Positions 1 through 9,883 of a stretch of DNA of 64,000 nucleotides are shown one piece after another; within the stretch, counting starts at the first letter, position 1; every line of letters starts with the position of its first letter. The DNA comes from JAAGZL01 sp050291365 (GTDB taxonomy: Bacteria > Pseudomonadota > Gammaproteobacteria > Chromatiales > Chromatiaceae): NCBI GenBank assembly GCA_050291365.1, contig JBNKJS010000005.1, positions 31,737 to 95,736 of the forward strand, written 5' to 3'. The notes below the pieces were generated by a model. It did not search any database. It was not told the origin of the DNA and saw only the letters and a list, made by a program, of their open reading frames with translations. The translations under genes and the position numbers were made by a program.

Positions 1-197
1 TCATCCTATATACTTCTCTAATACTTCATCTAGGGATATCTGGTCAATTCTACCTTAACTGCGACCGCTACGACGAATAAACCTCTAAATCATGCAACAA
101 AAGCCAGTTGGACTGTGTTTCCATCAAGAAATTCAGATAAACATCCAGATGGAATTTGTTTTATAATCCAAGCTGTTACCAATTTTTAGTGAAAGCA

Positions 198-1256
198 ATG
201 ACTTACCAGACAGATGACCTTCGCATCCGTGAGATAAAAGAGCTTATCCCGCCGGAGCAGCTGCTAACAGAATTTCCAATAACGGATCAAGCTGCAGAGA
301 CCGTATATAATGCGCGCCAAGCCATACACCAGATCCTGCACGAAGAGGATGACCGTTTACTGGTAGTCATAGGCCCCTGCTCGGTACACGATCCGGACGC
401 AGCACTGGAGTATGCATCCAAACTTAAACCTCTGCATGACGAGCTAAAGCAGGATCTGCTAATCGTAATGCGAGTCTATTTTGAGAAGCCACGCACCACT
501 GTTGGCTGGAAGGGACTTATCAACGATCCAGATTTAAACGGCACCTTCCATATCAACAAGGGATTGCATCAGGCTCGGCAACTGCTGCTAGATATTAACC
601 ACATGGGTCTCCCCGCAGGAACAGAGTATCTTGACCCCATCAGCCCCCAGTATGTAGCAGACCTAATAAGCTGGGGCGCCATCGGCGCCAGAACCACCGA
701 GAGTCAGGTACACAGAGAGCTGGCTTCAGGTCTATCATGTCCAGTGGGATTTAAAAACGCCACCAACGGCAGTCTGAAAGTAGCGCTGGACGCCATCCGT
801 TCCGCATCACAGCCACACCACTTTCTTTCCGTAGTCAAACAGGGACGTTCCGCCATCTTTGCCACCAGTGGCAACAATGATTGTCATGTCATTCTGCGTG
901 GTGGCACTAGACCGAACTATGACACCGAGAGTATCAATATCGCCGCAGAAGAGATGGAGGCATCGGGTCATAGAGCTCAAGTTATGATCGACTTCAGCCA
1001 CGCAAACAGCCGCAAGCGCCATGAGAAACAGATCAGCATCGCCCATGATGTAGCCGGCCAAATCGCACGCGGCGACAAACGCATAATAGGCGTTATGATC
1101 GAAAGTAATCTGGTGGCAGGAAGTCAGGATATCAGGCCGGACCTGGAACTAACCCATGGTCAAAGCGTGACCGATGCCTGCATTAGTTGGGAAGATAGCG
1201 AACCACTACTCCGGGTATTGGCGGATGCGGTTAACCGGCGCAGAAGCGGAAGCTAG
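198..1256 (+). CDS. aroG: 3-deoxy-7-phosphoheptulonate synthase (DAHP synthase, type I)
   Basis: First enzyme of the shikimate pathway: condenses phosphoenolpyruvate with erythrose 4-phosphate in the cytoplasm. The 352-residue protein has the type I signatures GPCSVHDPDAALEYA, GTEYLDPISPQY, GARTTESQVHRELASGL, GFKNATNG and the C-terminal DFSHANS and GVMIESNLV blocks, and full family length. The frame is open from 156, but MTYQTDDLRIREIKEL matches the usual family N-terminus, so the ATG at 198 is chosen; its ribosome site is weak. Which of the AroF/AroG/AroH feedback classes it belongs to cannot be told here, so the symbol stands for the family. It is monocistronic, facing the Sel1 gene tail to tail. 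Confidence 0.93.
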   Translation: MTYQTDDLRIREIKELIPPEQLLTEFPITDQAAETVYNARQAIHQILHEEDDRLLVVIGPCSVHDPDAALEYASKLKPLHDELKQDLLIVMRVYFEKPRTTVGWKGLINDPDLNGTFHINKGLHQARQLLLDINHMGLPAGTEYLDPISPQYVADLISWGAIGARTTESQVHRELASGLSCPVGFKNATNGSLKVALDAIRSASQPHHFLSVVKQGRSAIFATSGNNDCHVILRGGTRPNYDTESINIAAEEMEASGHRAQVMIDFSHANSRKRHEKQISIAHDVAGQIARGDKRIIGVMIESNLVAGSQDIRPDLELTHGQSVTDACISWEDSEPLLRVLADAVNRRRSGS

Positions 1257-1266
1257 CAATCAATCC

Positions 1267-1710
1267 TTAAAACTCATCAAACCCGGCCTCGCGATAGAGG
1301 CGCTGGGCCTCATCCATATCTTGCTCCACCCCCAGCCCTTCTTTATACATCCTGGCCATGGTGGTAAGTGATCCGATCATACCCTGGTCTGCCGCCTTGC
1401 TAAACCACTCTAGGGCCTTGGAGGCATCTGCCTCCACGCATTCACCTTCCATATACATAAACCCAAGACCGTGCTGCGCCAGGGCATGACCTGACTCTGC
1501 TGCCTCTGTCATATATCTTAAAGCCATATTTTCATTCTTCACCATGCCAAGTCCATTCTGAGCCATCACAGCCATCCTATACTGTGCTTCCGGGTGCCCA
1601 GCATCGGCCAGTGGGGAGAGCAACTTTGAGGCATCTCCAAAATATTTAGCCTCAAAGGCAGATATTCCACTACCTAACTCCATTGCCATCTGCTCATCTA
1701 ATTCAACCAT
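1267..1710 (-). CDS. Sel1-like repeat (SLR/TPR) protein
   Basis: About 147 residues made almost wholly of Sel1-like helical repeats: AGHPEAQYRMAVMAQNGLG, SGHALAQHGLGFMYMEGE and DQGMIGSLTTMARMYKEGLG, each followed by a D/N-x-x-x-A-x-x-W/Y-type second helix. Such solenoids mediate protein-protein contacts; no catalytic domain or signal peptide is visible. The frame opens at 1761, but the ATG at 1710 is preceded by GGAGAG at good spacing, so the shorter form is used. It converges with the DAHP synthase gene 10 bp away. The partner is unknown. Confidence 0.8.
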   Translation of the reverse strand: MVELDEQMAMELGSGISAFEAKYFGDASKLLSPLADAGHPEAQYRMAVMAQNGLGMVKNENMALRYMTEAAESGHALAQHGLGFMYMEGECVEADASKALEWFSKAADQGMIGSLTTMARMYKEGLGVEQDMDEAQRLYREAGFDEF

Positions 1711-1798
1711 TACACTCTCCAATAAAACAACAAGGCCCAAGAGCCCCTGATAAAATGCCACTCCGGGATATAATAGAGCATTAGGGACTAATCATACT

Positions 1799-3841
1799 AT
1801 GCTATTCTTACGTCCTGCTGCTAATCAGCCCTTTTATACAGTGGAGAACCAAACCATCAACGCCTTACGTAACATTATGTTTATATTGGCATTACTACTA
1901 TCTTTTCAGGTAGTGGCCATGGATGTTGCTGCCATATACAAAAAAGAACGTGACGAGTTTATCGCTGCAGAGAAGGCACTTAAGCAGGGCAAGATAACCG
2001 AGTATCAGGCCCTCAGAAAAGGCCTGGAGAAGTACCCCCTATATCCATACCTTGAGTACACTGAGCTGCGCTATGGTTTTTCTAGTGAAAAGTTGCCTCG
2101 GGTAAAGGAATTCCTCAAAAAATACAAAGATGTTCCCATATCGCACCTCCTGCGTAGCTCATGGCTTAACCATCTAGCGAAAAAGAGGAAGTGGAACAGT
2201 TATCTAGAACTTTACACTCCTCAGAACAGCATCGAACGACAATGCAACTATCTGCGCGCCCTAATAAACAACAAGCAGGAAGAGAAGGCATATAAGCTGG
2301 CAAAGCCCATATGGTTACATGGCGGCTCTCGTCCAGATGACTGCACCCCTGTATTCAAATCCTGGCATAAAGCAAAAAAACTCACTCCTGAGCTGGCCTG
2401 GGAAAGAATTATACTAACCATGCATGAGGGTGAAACAACCCGCGCACGCTATCTTAGGCGCTACCTGCCGCCCAAGCAGAAGGGGTGGTTTGACCAATGG
2501 ATGCATATCCACAACAACCCGGAGAGAGTGACAAAAAAGATAAAGCTCAGAGGGCCAGTAAAACTGCAACAGGCCATCCTAGCCCACGGTTTAAAACGAC
2601 TAGCGCGCAGGAACATCAACTCTGCCCTCAAGGTCTGGAAGCGACTACAAAAACAGAAAGATTTCCCATCCGATCTTCTGAAGCATGGGGAACACGCAAT
2701 CGCTATGCGTATGCTGCACAGCAAGCATAAAGGTACCCTGGAGTTTCTGGATCAGATCCAACCCCAAGCAAGTGACACCCTGTTACATGAAAAACGTTTA
2801 CGCTATGCCCTCAAAGAACAGAAATGGGAGATGTTAAATAAATGGGCTCAACAACTTCCTAAGCAACTTAAATCAGAAGATGAATGGCGCTACTGGAGTG
2901 CCAGGGCCTTAGACAAAATCGGCAAGAGTAGTGAATCAAAAGATCGCCTGAAACTGCTCGCCAAGGAACGCAGTTTTTACGCCTTCCTTGCTGCTGATCT
3001 ATTAAAGGTGGATTACAACCTAAACTACAAACCACTGAAGGTAAGCTCTGCCACCATGAAACATCTTGAGAACAATCTTGGGCTGGTGCGTTCCAGAGAG
3101 ATGTTTCTACTCAACCGTTTAACCTCTAGCCGTAGGGAGTGGCGCGCCGCAACAGAAGGAATGAAGCGAGAGCAGCTAAAAGGCGCGGCCATACTTGGTG
3201 GTAAATGGGGACTGCATGACCGCTCTATTTTAGCACTGGCTCAGGGGAGATTGTGGGAGGACCTAGGCCTGCGCTTCCCCATCGCCCATCGTAAACGAGT
3301 GGAGCAATCTGCACGGGAAAAGGGACTGGATAGCGCATGGGTTTTTGCAGTTATACGCCAAGAGAGCACCTTTATCCAGGACGCCCAATCTCCTGCCGGA
3401 GCCTTAGGCCTAATGCAACTAATGCCCCGCACCGCACGCAGCACAGCCAGAAGACTCAAGATGGGCTCTCCCAGTCAAAGCAAGATTCTTCAGCCTGACA
3501 TAAACATCCGTCTTGGGTCGGCCTATTTGAGGGCAGTGTTAGACGAATTGGGACAAAACAGGGTATTGGCAACAGCGGCCTACAACGCCGGCCCCAGCAG
3601 AGTACGGAGCTGGCTCCCAAAAAAGGCCATTCCAGCTGATCTATGGGTAGCCACGCTCCCATTCGATGAGACCAGAGGCTATCTCGAACGAGTCCTGGCC
3701 TATACAGTAATATACAAACAGCTCCTTGGAGCAAAACCGGGGCGTATCAGTGACAGCATGCCTCCGGTACAACGCAATTTCAAAAAAACGGCCACAAAAC
3801 AGATAAGCTCAGCTTTACAAAAGCTTATGTCGGCGCAATAA
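1799..3841 (+). CDS. slt: soluble lytic murein transglycosylase (Slt70 type)
   Basis: Periplasmic enzyme that cleaves the MurNAc-GlcNAc bond of peptidoglycan with formation of 1,6-anhydroMurNAc. About 500 residues of alpha-helical U/L superhelix precede a C-terminal goose-lysozyme-like domain with the catalytic Glu in IRQESTF, then AGALGLMQLMP and TAAYNAGPSRVRSWL. A hydrophobic export signal (FILALLLSFQVVA) lies near residues 27-41. The ATG at 1799 has an AGGGA 11 bp upstream, giving a long n-region; the ATG at 1877 would give a more ordinary signal peptide but has no clear ribosome site. Length fits Slt70 (E. coli about 645 residues). Confidence 0.92.
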   Translation: MLFLRPAANQPFYTVENQTINALRNIMFILALLLSFQVVAMDVAAIYKKERDEFIAAEKALKQGKITEYQALRKGLEKYPLYPYLEYTELRYGFSSEKLPRVKEFLKKYKDVPISHLLRSSWLNHLAKKRKWNSYLELYTPQNSIERQCNYLRALINNKQEEKAYKLAKPIWLHGGSRPDDCTPVFKSWHKAKKLTPELAWERIILTMHEGETTRARYLRRYLPPKQKGWFDQWMHIHNNPERVTKKIKLRGPVKLQQAILAHGLKRLARRNINSALKVWKRLQKQKDFPSDLLKHGEHAIAMRMLHSKHKGTLEFLDQIQPQASDTLLHEKRLRYALKEQKWEMLNKWAQQLPKQLKSEDEWRYWSARALDKIGKSSESKDRLKLLAKERSFYAFLAADLLKVDYNLNYKPLKVSSATMKHLENNLGLVRSREMFLLNRLTSSRREWRAATEGMKREQLKGAAILGGKWGLHDRSILALAQGRLWEDLGLRFPIAHRKRVEQSAREKGLDSAWVFAVIRQESTFIQDAQSPAGALGLMQLMPRTARSTARRLKMGSPSQSKILQPDINIRLGSAYLRAVLDELGQNRVLATAAYNAGPSRVRSWLPKKAIPADLWVATLPFDETRGYLERVLAYTVIYKQLLGAKPGRISDSMPPVQRNFKKTATKQISSALQKLMSAQ

Positions 3842-3849
3842 AACAGATA

Positions 3850-6303
3850 CTAGTGTATATAGCGAGTGCTGTCTGGATCACCTTCTGGATAATCGTGAAC
3901 TGCAGATTTATCCACTTCACTAGCCTTGTCGCCAATGATCCTATCCTTTAGCTGAGTGATGACATTACTGTCGGTAATCACTTCGTAAAATCTGCGACCC
4001 CACTCCTCTTCTGTATTAATAGTGTTTCCTAACCATATACGAACAGGGGCCTCGCGTACTATAAGCCAATGCATTTTTCCAGTACGGTCCGGATAACGAC
4101 CAGCATAAAATACACTTCGCTCACTATAACCTGGAACATTCCCTCCAAGCCGCAGCAGGGCCAACTCTGTTTTTAGCTTAAAGAAGGCAGGCATATCTAA
4201 CTCAATACCGTTTACGTTATAGCTTAAGAGTTCATCGCTTCGCGCCTTGGTTGCTACACCCTTATCCACAGGCACCACCACCTCCACCCCTCTCTTAACC
4301 TCATCCCCCAAGGCAGTTCTCCGCAACACCGCAGCACAGGAAGAGAGACGGTCAGCCCTGTTAATGGCCTGCGAAATCATGATCTTTTTATCACCGTCAT
4401 AAAGAAACGCAGGCGATCCATCATTGAAGGAGATGCCTAGCCCAAGCTCCAACTCAGGCAGGCCATGTTTTTTGTTTTGTGCATTTTTCGCATCCACCAC
4501 CTGCAGTATTTTCCTAGCTAGGCCACAGGCATGACTTACACATAACCATTGATATGGTGCATCCTCGTATTCCGTAATACTCAGAATTATTGCATCGCCC
4601 TCAACAAAAACCTTGGTTGCCCCAAAATTAGCTAAGAGATTGTTTATTGGCTGAAAGAAATTAAGACTAAAGTGGGTGGCGGGATTCAGCTGTTGCTCCA
4701 GCAGTTCAGAGGTTATAGCTGTAGAACCGCGAACATCTGCCTTAATAATCACATGATTTCTAATCTGACTTGTTTTTGCTTCAGACTGAGAATTACGCAC
4801 GAACTCCTGTAGGCTGCCATTACTTCTTGATAGCTCTATGGTCTCATCTCGCAATAGGATTTTAATCCCGTTCATCGCACGATGGCATTGATAAGCCAGT
4901 TTTAAATCGCGGCGCAGAACGACAAAGTCGCGCAAAAAACACTTGATACGGTACCTTCTGCGTGCCTTTGACAAATTTTTAATACGCCCGGCTGCAATAT
5001 CCAACACCTTTTTGGCAATATCCGGCTGAGTAACCCCCTTTATTCCTGAAAGCTTATGCAGCAGTTTGCGCCGCGGGATATCTCCCTCCAGATACTGACA
5101 TATAACCCCCAAAGGCACCCTTCCGTGCAACTCTTTATATACCTTTGGAGCCTCATGGGAAGCAAATATCTTATTAATGAATCCAGCCTGTTTAAAGCGT
5201 CGCAGCGCTTCAGACACAACATATTCTGACAGGGCGTTCCACTGAGTAGGGGTGCCAATCTCGGACGCATTGCCTGTACGCTGTTTTCTTTGATGCTTAC
5301 TAGCCCCCTGGAAAGAGAGTATCCTCTCCATGTTGTAAGGATCATCCAGCCAGGAACAAAGTCCACCTGCATACTCATCTTCCGAAAGCGCTCCAGACAG
5401 CAGCATCTCAGTCTCTAGAAACCCTGACAACATCCCTCTGTCATGGCGCAAACGCACACCTGCTGAATCCCGACCAAGCACAGAAACATCATCTGCTGAT
5501 TCCGAAAAATGTGGTGCATGACACCAAGCGGGCAAAAAACAATCAAATATCCCTAAAAAAACAGCATTGACCCTACTAAAACAACTAGGGTCTTGCTTTC
5601 TCATCAATGCAAGCGGGTAGTGATGCATAAACTGTTCTTCCACCCACAAACTTGGAAGTTGCAGCAATGGGTTAAACAGAACAGGTTTTGGTATGGGCCA
5701 TGATCTACCCAATACTGACTTACGCAATTTACGTAAAGTGGTGGATTCCAGCTTATAGACGTGCCTAAATAACTTCCGGGTAATCCGGTACCTCAAGGCT
5801 GTCTCTTGTTGCGACAGCGTTACCAGCTTATCGTGTAGATGCACAGCATTGCCGCCAGAGTGATCTCCATCTACAGTCCTGGCATTCTGTAGCCGATCTC
5901 TGTGCTGCAGCAACTCTTCGCTAACAGATACCAGCAGATATTTGAGTATAGCGAAATGCAAAAGTTGTATATGTTCCGGAGCTGACTCCTTCCTGGCTTT
6001 ACTGACTCCGGCCTCCATCACTCCGGTATATGCCTTCTCGAAACTATCTAAGTCCCTTACAGCTGGAGGTGGATGAGGCTCACCCCAACTATTCTCCCCG
6101 ATATCGTGCAACAACATGCGGCGCACCAGAATCCTGGCGGAACTGGTAAATTGAGGGCATAGGTATACGTCTATGCTGGTGTTATCTATACCCTTGGGAA
6201 ATCGATCAAAGGAGAACCTGAGAGGAGTCGCGGCTGACAGTGATGAAAACAGGTCATCAATATCATGCTGCAAATTAAGGCGTTTTCTCAGACTCTCTAA
6301 CAT
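3850..6303 (-). CDS. large protein with a divergent class III nucleotidyl cyclase domain
   Basis: 817 residues. From about residue 515 to 680 the protein resembles a class III adenylate/guanylate cyclase catalytic domain: IIKADVRGSTAIT (first metal-binding Asp and the D-x-x-G-ST turn), KVFVEGDAIILSI (second metal Asp in the hairpin), GLGISFNDG, and SQAINRADRLSSCA (the Asn/Arg transition-state helix). The first 500 residues are basic, alpha-helical in character and match no family I recognise; there is no clear membrane segment. It could synthesise a cyclic nucleotide or be a non-catalytic relative. Single gene, facing slt tail to tail (8 bp) with rsd upstream on the same strand. Confidence 0.6.
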   Translation of the reverse strand: MLESLRKRLNLQHDIDDLFSSLSAATPLRFSFDRFPKGIDNTSIDVYLCPQFTSSARILVRRMLLHDIGENSWGEPHPPPAVRDLDSFEKAYTGVMEAGVSKARKESAPEHIQLLHFAILKYLLVSVSEELLQHRDRLQNARTVDGDHSGGNAVHLHDKLVTLSQQETALRYRITRKLFRHVYKLESTTLRKLRKSVLGRSWPIPKPVLFNPLLQLPSLWVEEQFMHHYPLALMRKQDPSCFSRVNAVFLGIFDCFLPAWCHAPHFSESADDVSVLGRDSAGVRLRHDRGMLSGFLETEMLLSGALSEDEYAGGLCSWLDDPYNMERILSFQGASKHQRKQRTGNASEIGTPTQWNALSEYVVSEALRRFKQAGFINKIFASHEAPKVYKELHGRVPLGVICQYLEGDIPRRKLLHKLSGIKGVTQPDIAKKVLDIAAGRIKNLSKARRRYRIKCFLRDFVVLRRDLKLAYQCHRAMNGIKILLRDETIELSRSNGSLQEFVRNSQSEAKTSQIRNHVIIKADVRGSTAITSELLEQQLNPATHFSLNFFQPINNLLANFGATKVFVEGDAIILSITEYEDAPYQWLCVSHACGLARKILQVVDAKNAQNKKHGLPELELGLGISFNDGSPAFLYDGDKKIMISQAINRADRLSSCAAVLRRTALGDEVKRGVEVVVPVDKGVATKARSDELLSYNVNGIELDMPAFFKLKTELALLRLGGNVPGYSERSVFYAGRYPDRTGKMHWLIVREAPVRIWLGNTINTEEEWGRRFYEVITDSNVITQLKDRIIGDKASEVDKSAVHDYPEGDPDSTRYIH

Positions 6304-6349
6304 TTAATAGTTATCTTCTTCTAATATACCTATATTCTATACCAATTGA

Positions 6350-6793
6350 TCAGGAAACCATTGCTGCAACCAACCTATCCTCCATTTCAACGCGAATGGC
6401 CAGCTCTTCTCCCAATACAGACAGGTCTTTCTCTAACTGATCTGAATCATATTTCTTGGATGACTCATATTTGTCATTAAAGGCGACCGCATATTCCGTT
6501 GCCTCAACTACCCTGTCATACACCTCTTCCGCAACCTTGATGACATCAGACCTCTTCTCATCACCATGAGCAATGCGTTCATATATCTCAAAGTGACCAA
6601 AAGCCATATAATCCATCAATACCTGGCAGAACTTACGCAGCGTACGCTCATCACGGTCAGCGGAAGTATATGGCTCCAACCCAGCCAGCTGACAGAACAG
6701 TGACAACATCTCCTGCCTCTCAACCAATAGTTTATCCACCATATCGCTAGTGCTGGTGCGTCTCTCTTTACTTCTGACACTTCCTTCAGACAT
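6350..6793 (-). CDS. rsd: Rsd/AlgQ family regulator of sigma-70
   Basis: 147-residue helical protein of the Rsd/AlgQ family, which binds RpoD region 4 and shifts RNA polymerase towards alternative sigma factors. Recognised from the block TLRKFCQVLMDYMAFGHFEIYERI (E. coli Rsd has DFCQSLVDYLSAGHFSIYERI) and the C-terminal LGEELAIRVEMEDRLV. Start at the ATG giving MSEGSVRSKERR, with AGGGGGTTCAGGCT upstream. Single gene with an AT-rich upstream region. Confidence 0.88.
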   Translation of the reverse strand: MSEGSVRSKERRTSTSDMVDKLLVERQEMLSLFCQLAGLEPYTSADRDERTLRKFCQVLMDYMAFGHFEIYERIAHGDEKRSDVIKVAEEVYDRVVEATEYAVAFNDKYESSKKYDSDQLEKDLSVLGEELAIRVEMEDRLVAAMVS

Positions 6794-6922
6794 AGCCTGA
6801 ACCCCCTTTGTTATCGATCACAAGGCTATGCTAATCATTATTTCCTTACAGTGGCAAGTATTTGTTTGGAAATATTTAATCACTTAAGAATAAACAGTTA
6901 TCCATTACTTAAACAAATACCC

Positions 6923-7753
6923 TTAACTCAACATAAGTTTAACGCCTACAACTAACATTAACATCGCAAACAATCGTCTCAATATCTTGGTAGGCAAACT
7001 GTGGGCAAGGCTGGCTCCAACCGGGGCAAAGATAAAAGTTGCAATCACAATCCAAGGCATCGCGCTCCAATAAACATAACCACTACTACCATCTGGCAAA
7101 GCCCCCTCGTCCCACCCTGCAACAATAAAACCAATGGTACCTGCCAGTGCAATCGGCAGTCCGCAGGCGCTGGAAGTGGCAACCGCATTGCGTATACCCA
7201 CTCCATTCCAGTGTAAATAGGGAACCGTCATAGAGCCACCTCCGATTCCGACAATAGAAGAGATCATCCCTATAACCGTTCCGGCCAGGGTCATGCCTAC
7301 TCTTCCCGGAAGATCGTTATGCTTACCAAAATCCATATCCAAAACCAGATGCAAAGCAACCAGCATGGCAAATAGGGCAAACACCCTCTGTAGCCAGACA
7401 GATGAGAGCAGATCCGCCGTGGCAGCACCCAGCCATGCGCCTATCACAATACCCGGGGTGAGCATGAGAAACAGCCCCCACTGTATCGCCTTGTGTTTAT
7501 TATGGGCGTACATGGATGATAGGGAGGTCACGATGATCGTAGCCAGGGATGTACCAACCGCAAGATGCATTACTATCGACTGATCGACCCCCCGACTAGT
7601 GAATACCAACAGCAGGGTGGGCACAATAACCAGCCCACCACCCACACCAAATAGTCCCGCGGTAAGTCCAGCCACAGTGCCCAAAACCAGGAAGATGAAT
7701 ATCTCCTGCAACAGTGGCCAAATAAGAGTCAGTTCAGATAAATATTGAGACAT
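6923..7753 (-). CDS. TauE/SafE family permease (sulfite/organosulfonate exporter family)
   Basis: 276-residue inner-membrane protein with about eight hydrophobic segments and the family's duplicated glycine-rich signatures, TAGLFGVGGGLVIVPTLL near residue 35 and SSIVGIGGGSMTVPYLHW near residue 165. Family members move sulfite, taurine-derived sulfoacetate or related anions. No substrate can be assigned. It is divergent from the SDR gene at 7820; the 66-bp gap holds both promoters. A second TauE/SafE paralogue lies at 34280. Confidence 0.85.
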   Translation of the reverse strand: MSQYLSELTLIWPLLQEIFIFLVLGTVAGLTAGLFGVGGGLVIVPTLLLVFTSRGVDQSIVMHLAVGTSLATIIVTSLSSMYAHNKHKAIQWGLFLMLTPGIVIGAWLGAATADLLSSVWLQRVFALFAMLVALHLVLDMDFGKHNDLPGRVGMTLAGTVIGMISSIVGIGGGSMTVPYLHWNGVGIRNAVATSSACGLPIALAGTIGFIVAGWDEGALPDGSSGYVYWSAMPWIVIATFIFAPVGASLAHSLPTKILRRLFAMLMLVVGVKLMLS

Positions 7754-7819
7754 CTCGATAATTTATATATATATTCCGAATACAACCAAGAAGTTTGGCA
7801 ATAGGGAGAGTAGCGTTCA

Positions 7820-8779
7820 ATGAAGAATAACAGAGTATGCATTCTAGGAGGTACCGGTTTCGTTGGCCGGCATCTAACTACAACCTTAACCCACAAAGGG
7901 ATTGAATGCAGAATCCCCACCCGCTACATCGAGCCACATAAGGCCATGCGATTAAATGGTCAGGTAGAACTGGTCAAGGCCAACATATTCGACCCAGGGC
8001 AACTTGCATCCCTATTCAGTGATTGTGATGCAGTGATCAATCTCATCGGCATACTGAACGAAAACAAAAGGGGCGGATTCCAGCGCATACATATCGATCT
8101 ACCCAGGCTGGTTGTTGAGGCATGCAAGAGCGCACAGGTAACCCGCCTGTTGCACATGAGCGCCCTCAACGCTACCGCCAGCGGAAGGCTCAGCACCTAT
8201 CTTCGCACCAAGGGCGAGGCACAAAGAGTAGTCCTGACTAACTCAGGCGGGCGACATAGAGTTAATGTGACCAGCTTCGGGCCTTCGGTAATCTTTGGCC
8301 GTGACGACAGCTTCTTTAACCGCTTCGCCGGCCTGCTTAAACTTTTACCCGGGCCTTTCCCCCTGGCCTGTCCCAACTCGCGTTTCGCCCCGGTCTACGT
8401 GGGTGATGTAGCCATGGCATTCGCTGAGTCGCTGAACAATAAGAAGACCTGGAACAAGCACTACGATCTGTGCGGACCGCGCATCTTCACCCTGCGTGAA
8501 CTAGTCAGATATACCGCCAAACACACCGGCCTGAAAAGACCGGTAATAGGGCTGCCGGACATACTCGCCCGCATCCAGGGGCTTGTGCTGGAACACTTTC
8601 CGGGAAAACCTTTTTCCTACGATAACTATCTCTCCTTGCAGATAGATAGCGTATGCAGCGGAGATAATGGGCTTAGTAAACTCGGCATAGAACCAACAGA
8701 CATAGATGCAATTGTCCCCTACTATCTTGGACCAGGCTCTGAAAGATCCCGGTATCTACAGCTGAGACGACTTACATAA
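7820..8779 (+). CDS. atypical SDR, complex I NDUFA9-like NAD(P)-binding protein
   Basis: 319 residues with an N-terminal Rossmann motif CILGGTGFVGRHL (G-x-x-G-x-x-G), DAVINLIGIL near residue 75 and the helix VTRLLHMSALNA replacing the classical YxxxK site. This pattern fits the NDUFA9/YwnB-like atypical SDRs that bind NAD(P)H without obvious dehydrogenase chemistry, often annotated as complex I NDUFA9-family or NAD(P)H-binding proteins. The C-terminal 100 residues are the usual substrate lobe. The ATG follows GGGAGAGTAGCG. Confidence 0.82.
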   Translation: MKNNRVCILGGTGFVGRHLTTTLTHKGIECRIPTRYIEPHKAMRLNGQVELVKANIFDPGQLASLFSDCDAVINLIGILNENKRGGFQRIHIDLPRLVVEACKSAQVTRLLHMSALNATASGRLSTYLRTKGEAQRVVLTNSGGRHRVNVTSFGPSVIFGRDDSFFNRFAGLLKLLPGPFPLACPNSRFAPVYVGDVAMAFAESLNNKKTWNKHYDLCGPRIFTLRELVRYTAKHTGLKRPVIGLPDILARIQGLVLEHFPGKPFSYDNYLSLQIDSVCSGDNGLSKLGIEPTDIDAIVPYYLGPGSERSRYLQLRRLT

Positions 8780-8782
8780 ATG

Positions 8783-9844
8783 TTACTTTAACAAAGACTC
8801 TAATTTTGCAGTTCGTTGGTCTGGCGACAACGCACCAACTCTCTTACAAACCGTGTAGAATTTTTTTAAATCCCCTTGGGACTCATCCAACAGTTTAAGA
8901 AAGGAGGGTACAAATCTATCGTAGGTAGCAACCGAGGCCAAACGGGCGTTATTCAGATCTGTCTCAAACCAATGATCAAATCCGTCATAACCATTCCAGC
9001 GCTCTGTAAGCAGGAGATACTCTCCCTTTAATCTATCAAGCTCTGCTCTCTTGTGAACACGCATATCAGTTGCGGAGATTGGGGTTGCGTAAAGCTGTTG
9101 TAAACGCATCCTCGTGTCCAGTAACAGCCGGACGAACTCCTCTCTCCTCTGCTTACGCTGCCTCCACTGTTTCAGACCCTGCATATCCTTGCGCGACCTG
9201 AACCAGCGCTCCACCCCAACCTGTTCAACAGTCATGGCGAAGGCTTCATTAAAGGCGCTGTCTCCAGCGATATAGAGTTGCTGATGGGCCAGCTCATGAA
9301 ATATCAATCCAACCAGATAGGGCTCAGGCCAGTGGATAACAGTGCTGGGCAATGGGTCATCAAACCAGCCAAGAGTGGAGTAGGCGGGGTTGGACACGAC
9401 CGTCACATCCATCCCCTCCTTGCTCAGATCACCAGCATAACCCTCGGCCTGCCCTTTATTGAAATAACCCCGATAGCTGGCACACCCCACCACCGGAAAA
9501 CACCACTGTTTAGGCTCTACAGAAAACTCTGGCGTCGCCACCACGCTCCAAACCACCGCCTCTCTATCCAGTGCCGCATAAGATTGATAGCTGTGGTTTT
9601 TCGGAAGCTCTAGTTCGGCACTGGCAAACTGGCGCGCCTCCAGCACCAGCTCCAATCTCTTCTTAAGGCCAGCATCAACCTCTTTTTCCTGCATGACTTC
9701 ATCAATGGGACGACTATCTCCCATCAGGCTGAAGTGGCCATGAACGGATTGGTAGTAGTAGCCAACAGTGCTACATCCGCCAATGAATAACATTGATAAC
9801 AACAGCACTAAAGACAGTTTTCTTAGGGCGACAGAGAGAAACAT
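8783..9844 (-). CDS. putative zinc aminopeptidase lipoprotein
   Basis: 353 residues beginning with a lipoprotein signal (LSLVLLLSMLFIGGC, lipobox Cys at 24). A gluzincin-like motif HELAHQ near residue 186 with a downstream NEAFAMTVEQVG (candidate third zinc ligand, Glu) marks it as the proteobacterial putative aminopeptidase family (Pfam Aminopep). Likely anchored in the outer membrane facing the periplasm. It converges with the SDR gene 3 bp away and diverges from cca. Confidence 0.82.
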   Translation of the reverse strand: MFLSVALRKLSLVLLLSMLFIGGCSTVGYYYQSVHGHFSLMGDSRPIDEVMQEKEVDAGLKKRLELVLEARQFASAELELPKNHSYQSYAALDREAVVWSVVATPEFSVEPKQWCFPVVGCASYRGYFNKGQAEGYAGDLSKEGMDVTVVSNPAYSTLGWFDDPLPSTVIHWPEPYLVGLIFHELAHQQLYIAGDSAFNEAFAMTVEQVGVERWFRSRKDMQGLKQWRQRKQRREEFVRLLLDTRMRLQQLYATPISATDMRVHKRAELDRLKGEYLLLTERWNGYDGFDHWFETDLNNARLASVATYDRFVPSFLKLLDESQGDLKKFYTVCKRVGALSPDQRTAKLESLLK

Positions 9845-9883
9845 ATTTGGAATTATCTACCAATCTAACAGACAATGCAGTTT

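Noticed and set aside
1..80. Possible 3' end of an upstream rightward gene (an open frame ending with a stop at 78-80).
   Set aside because: Only 26 codons are visible and they match nothing; cannot be told from chance.
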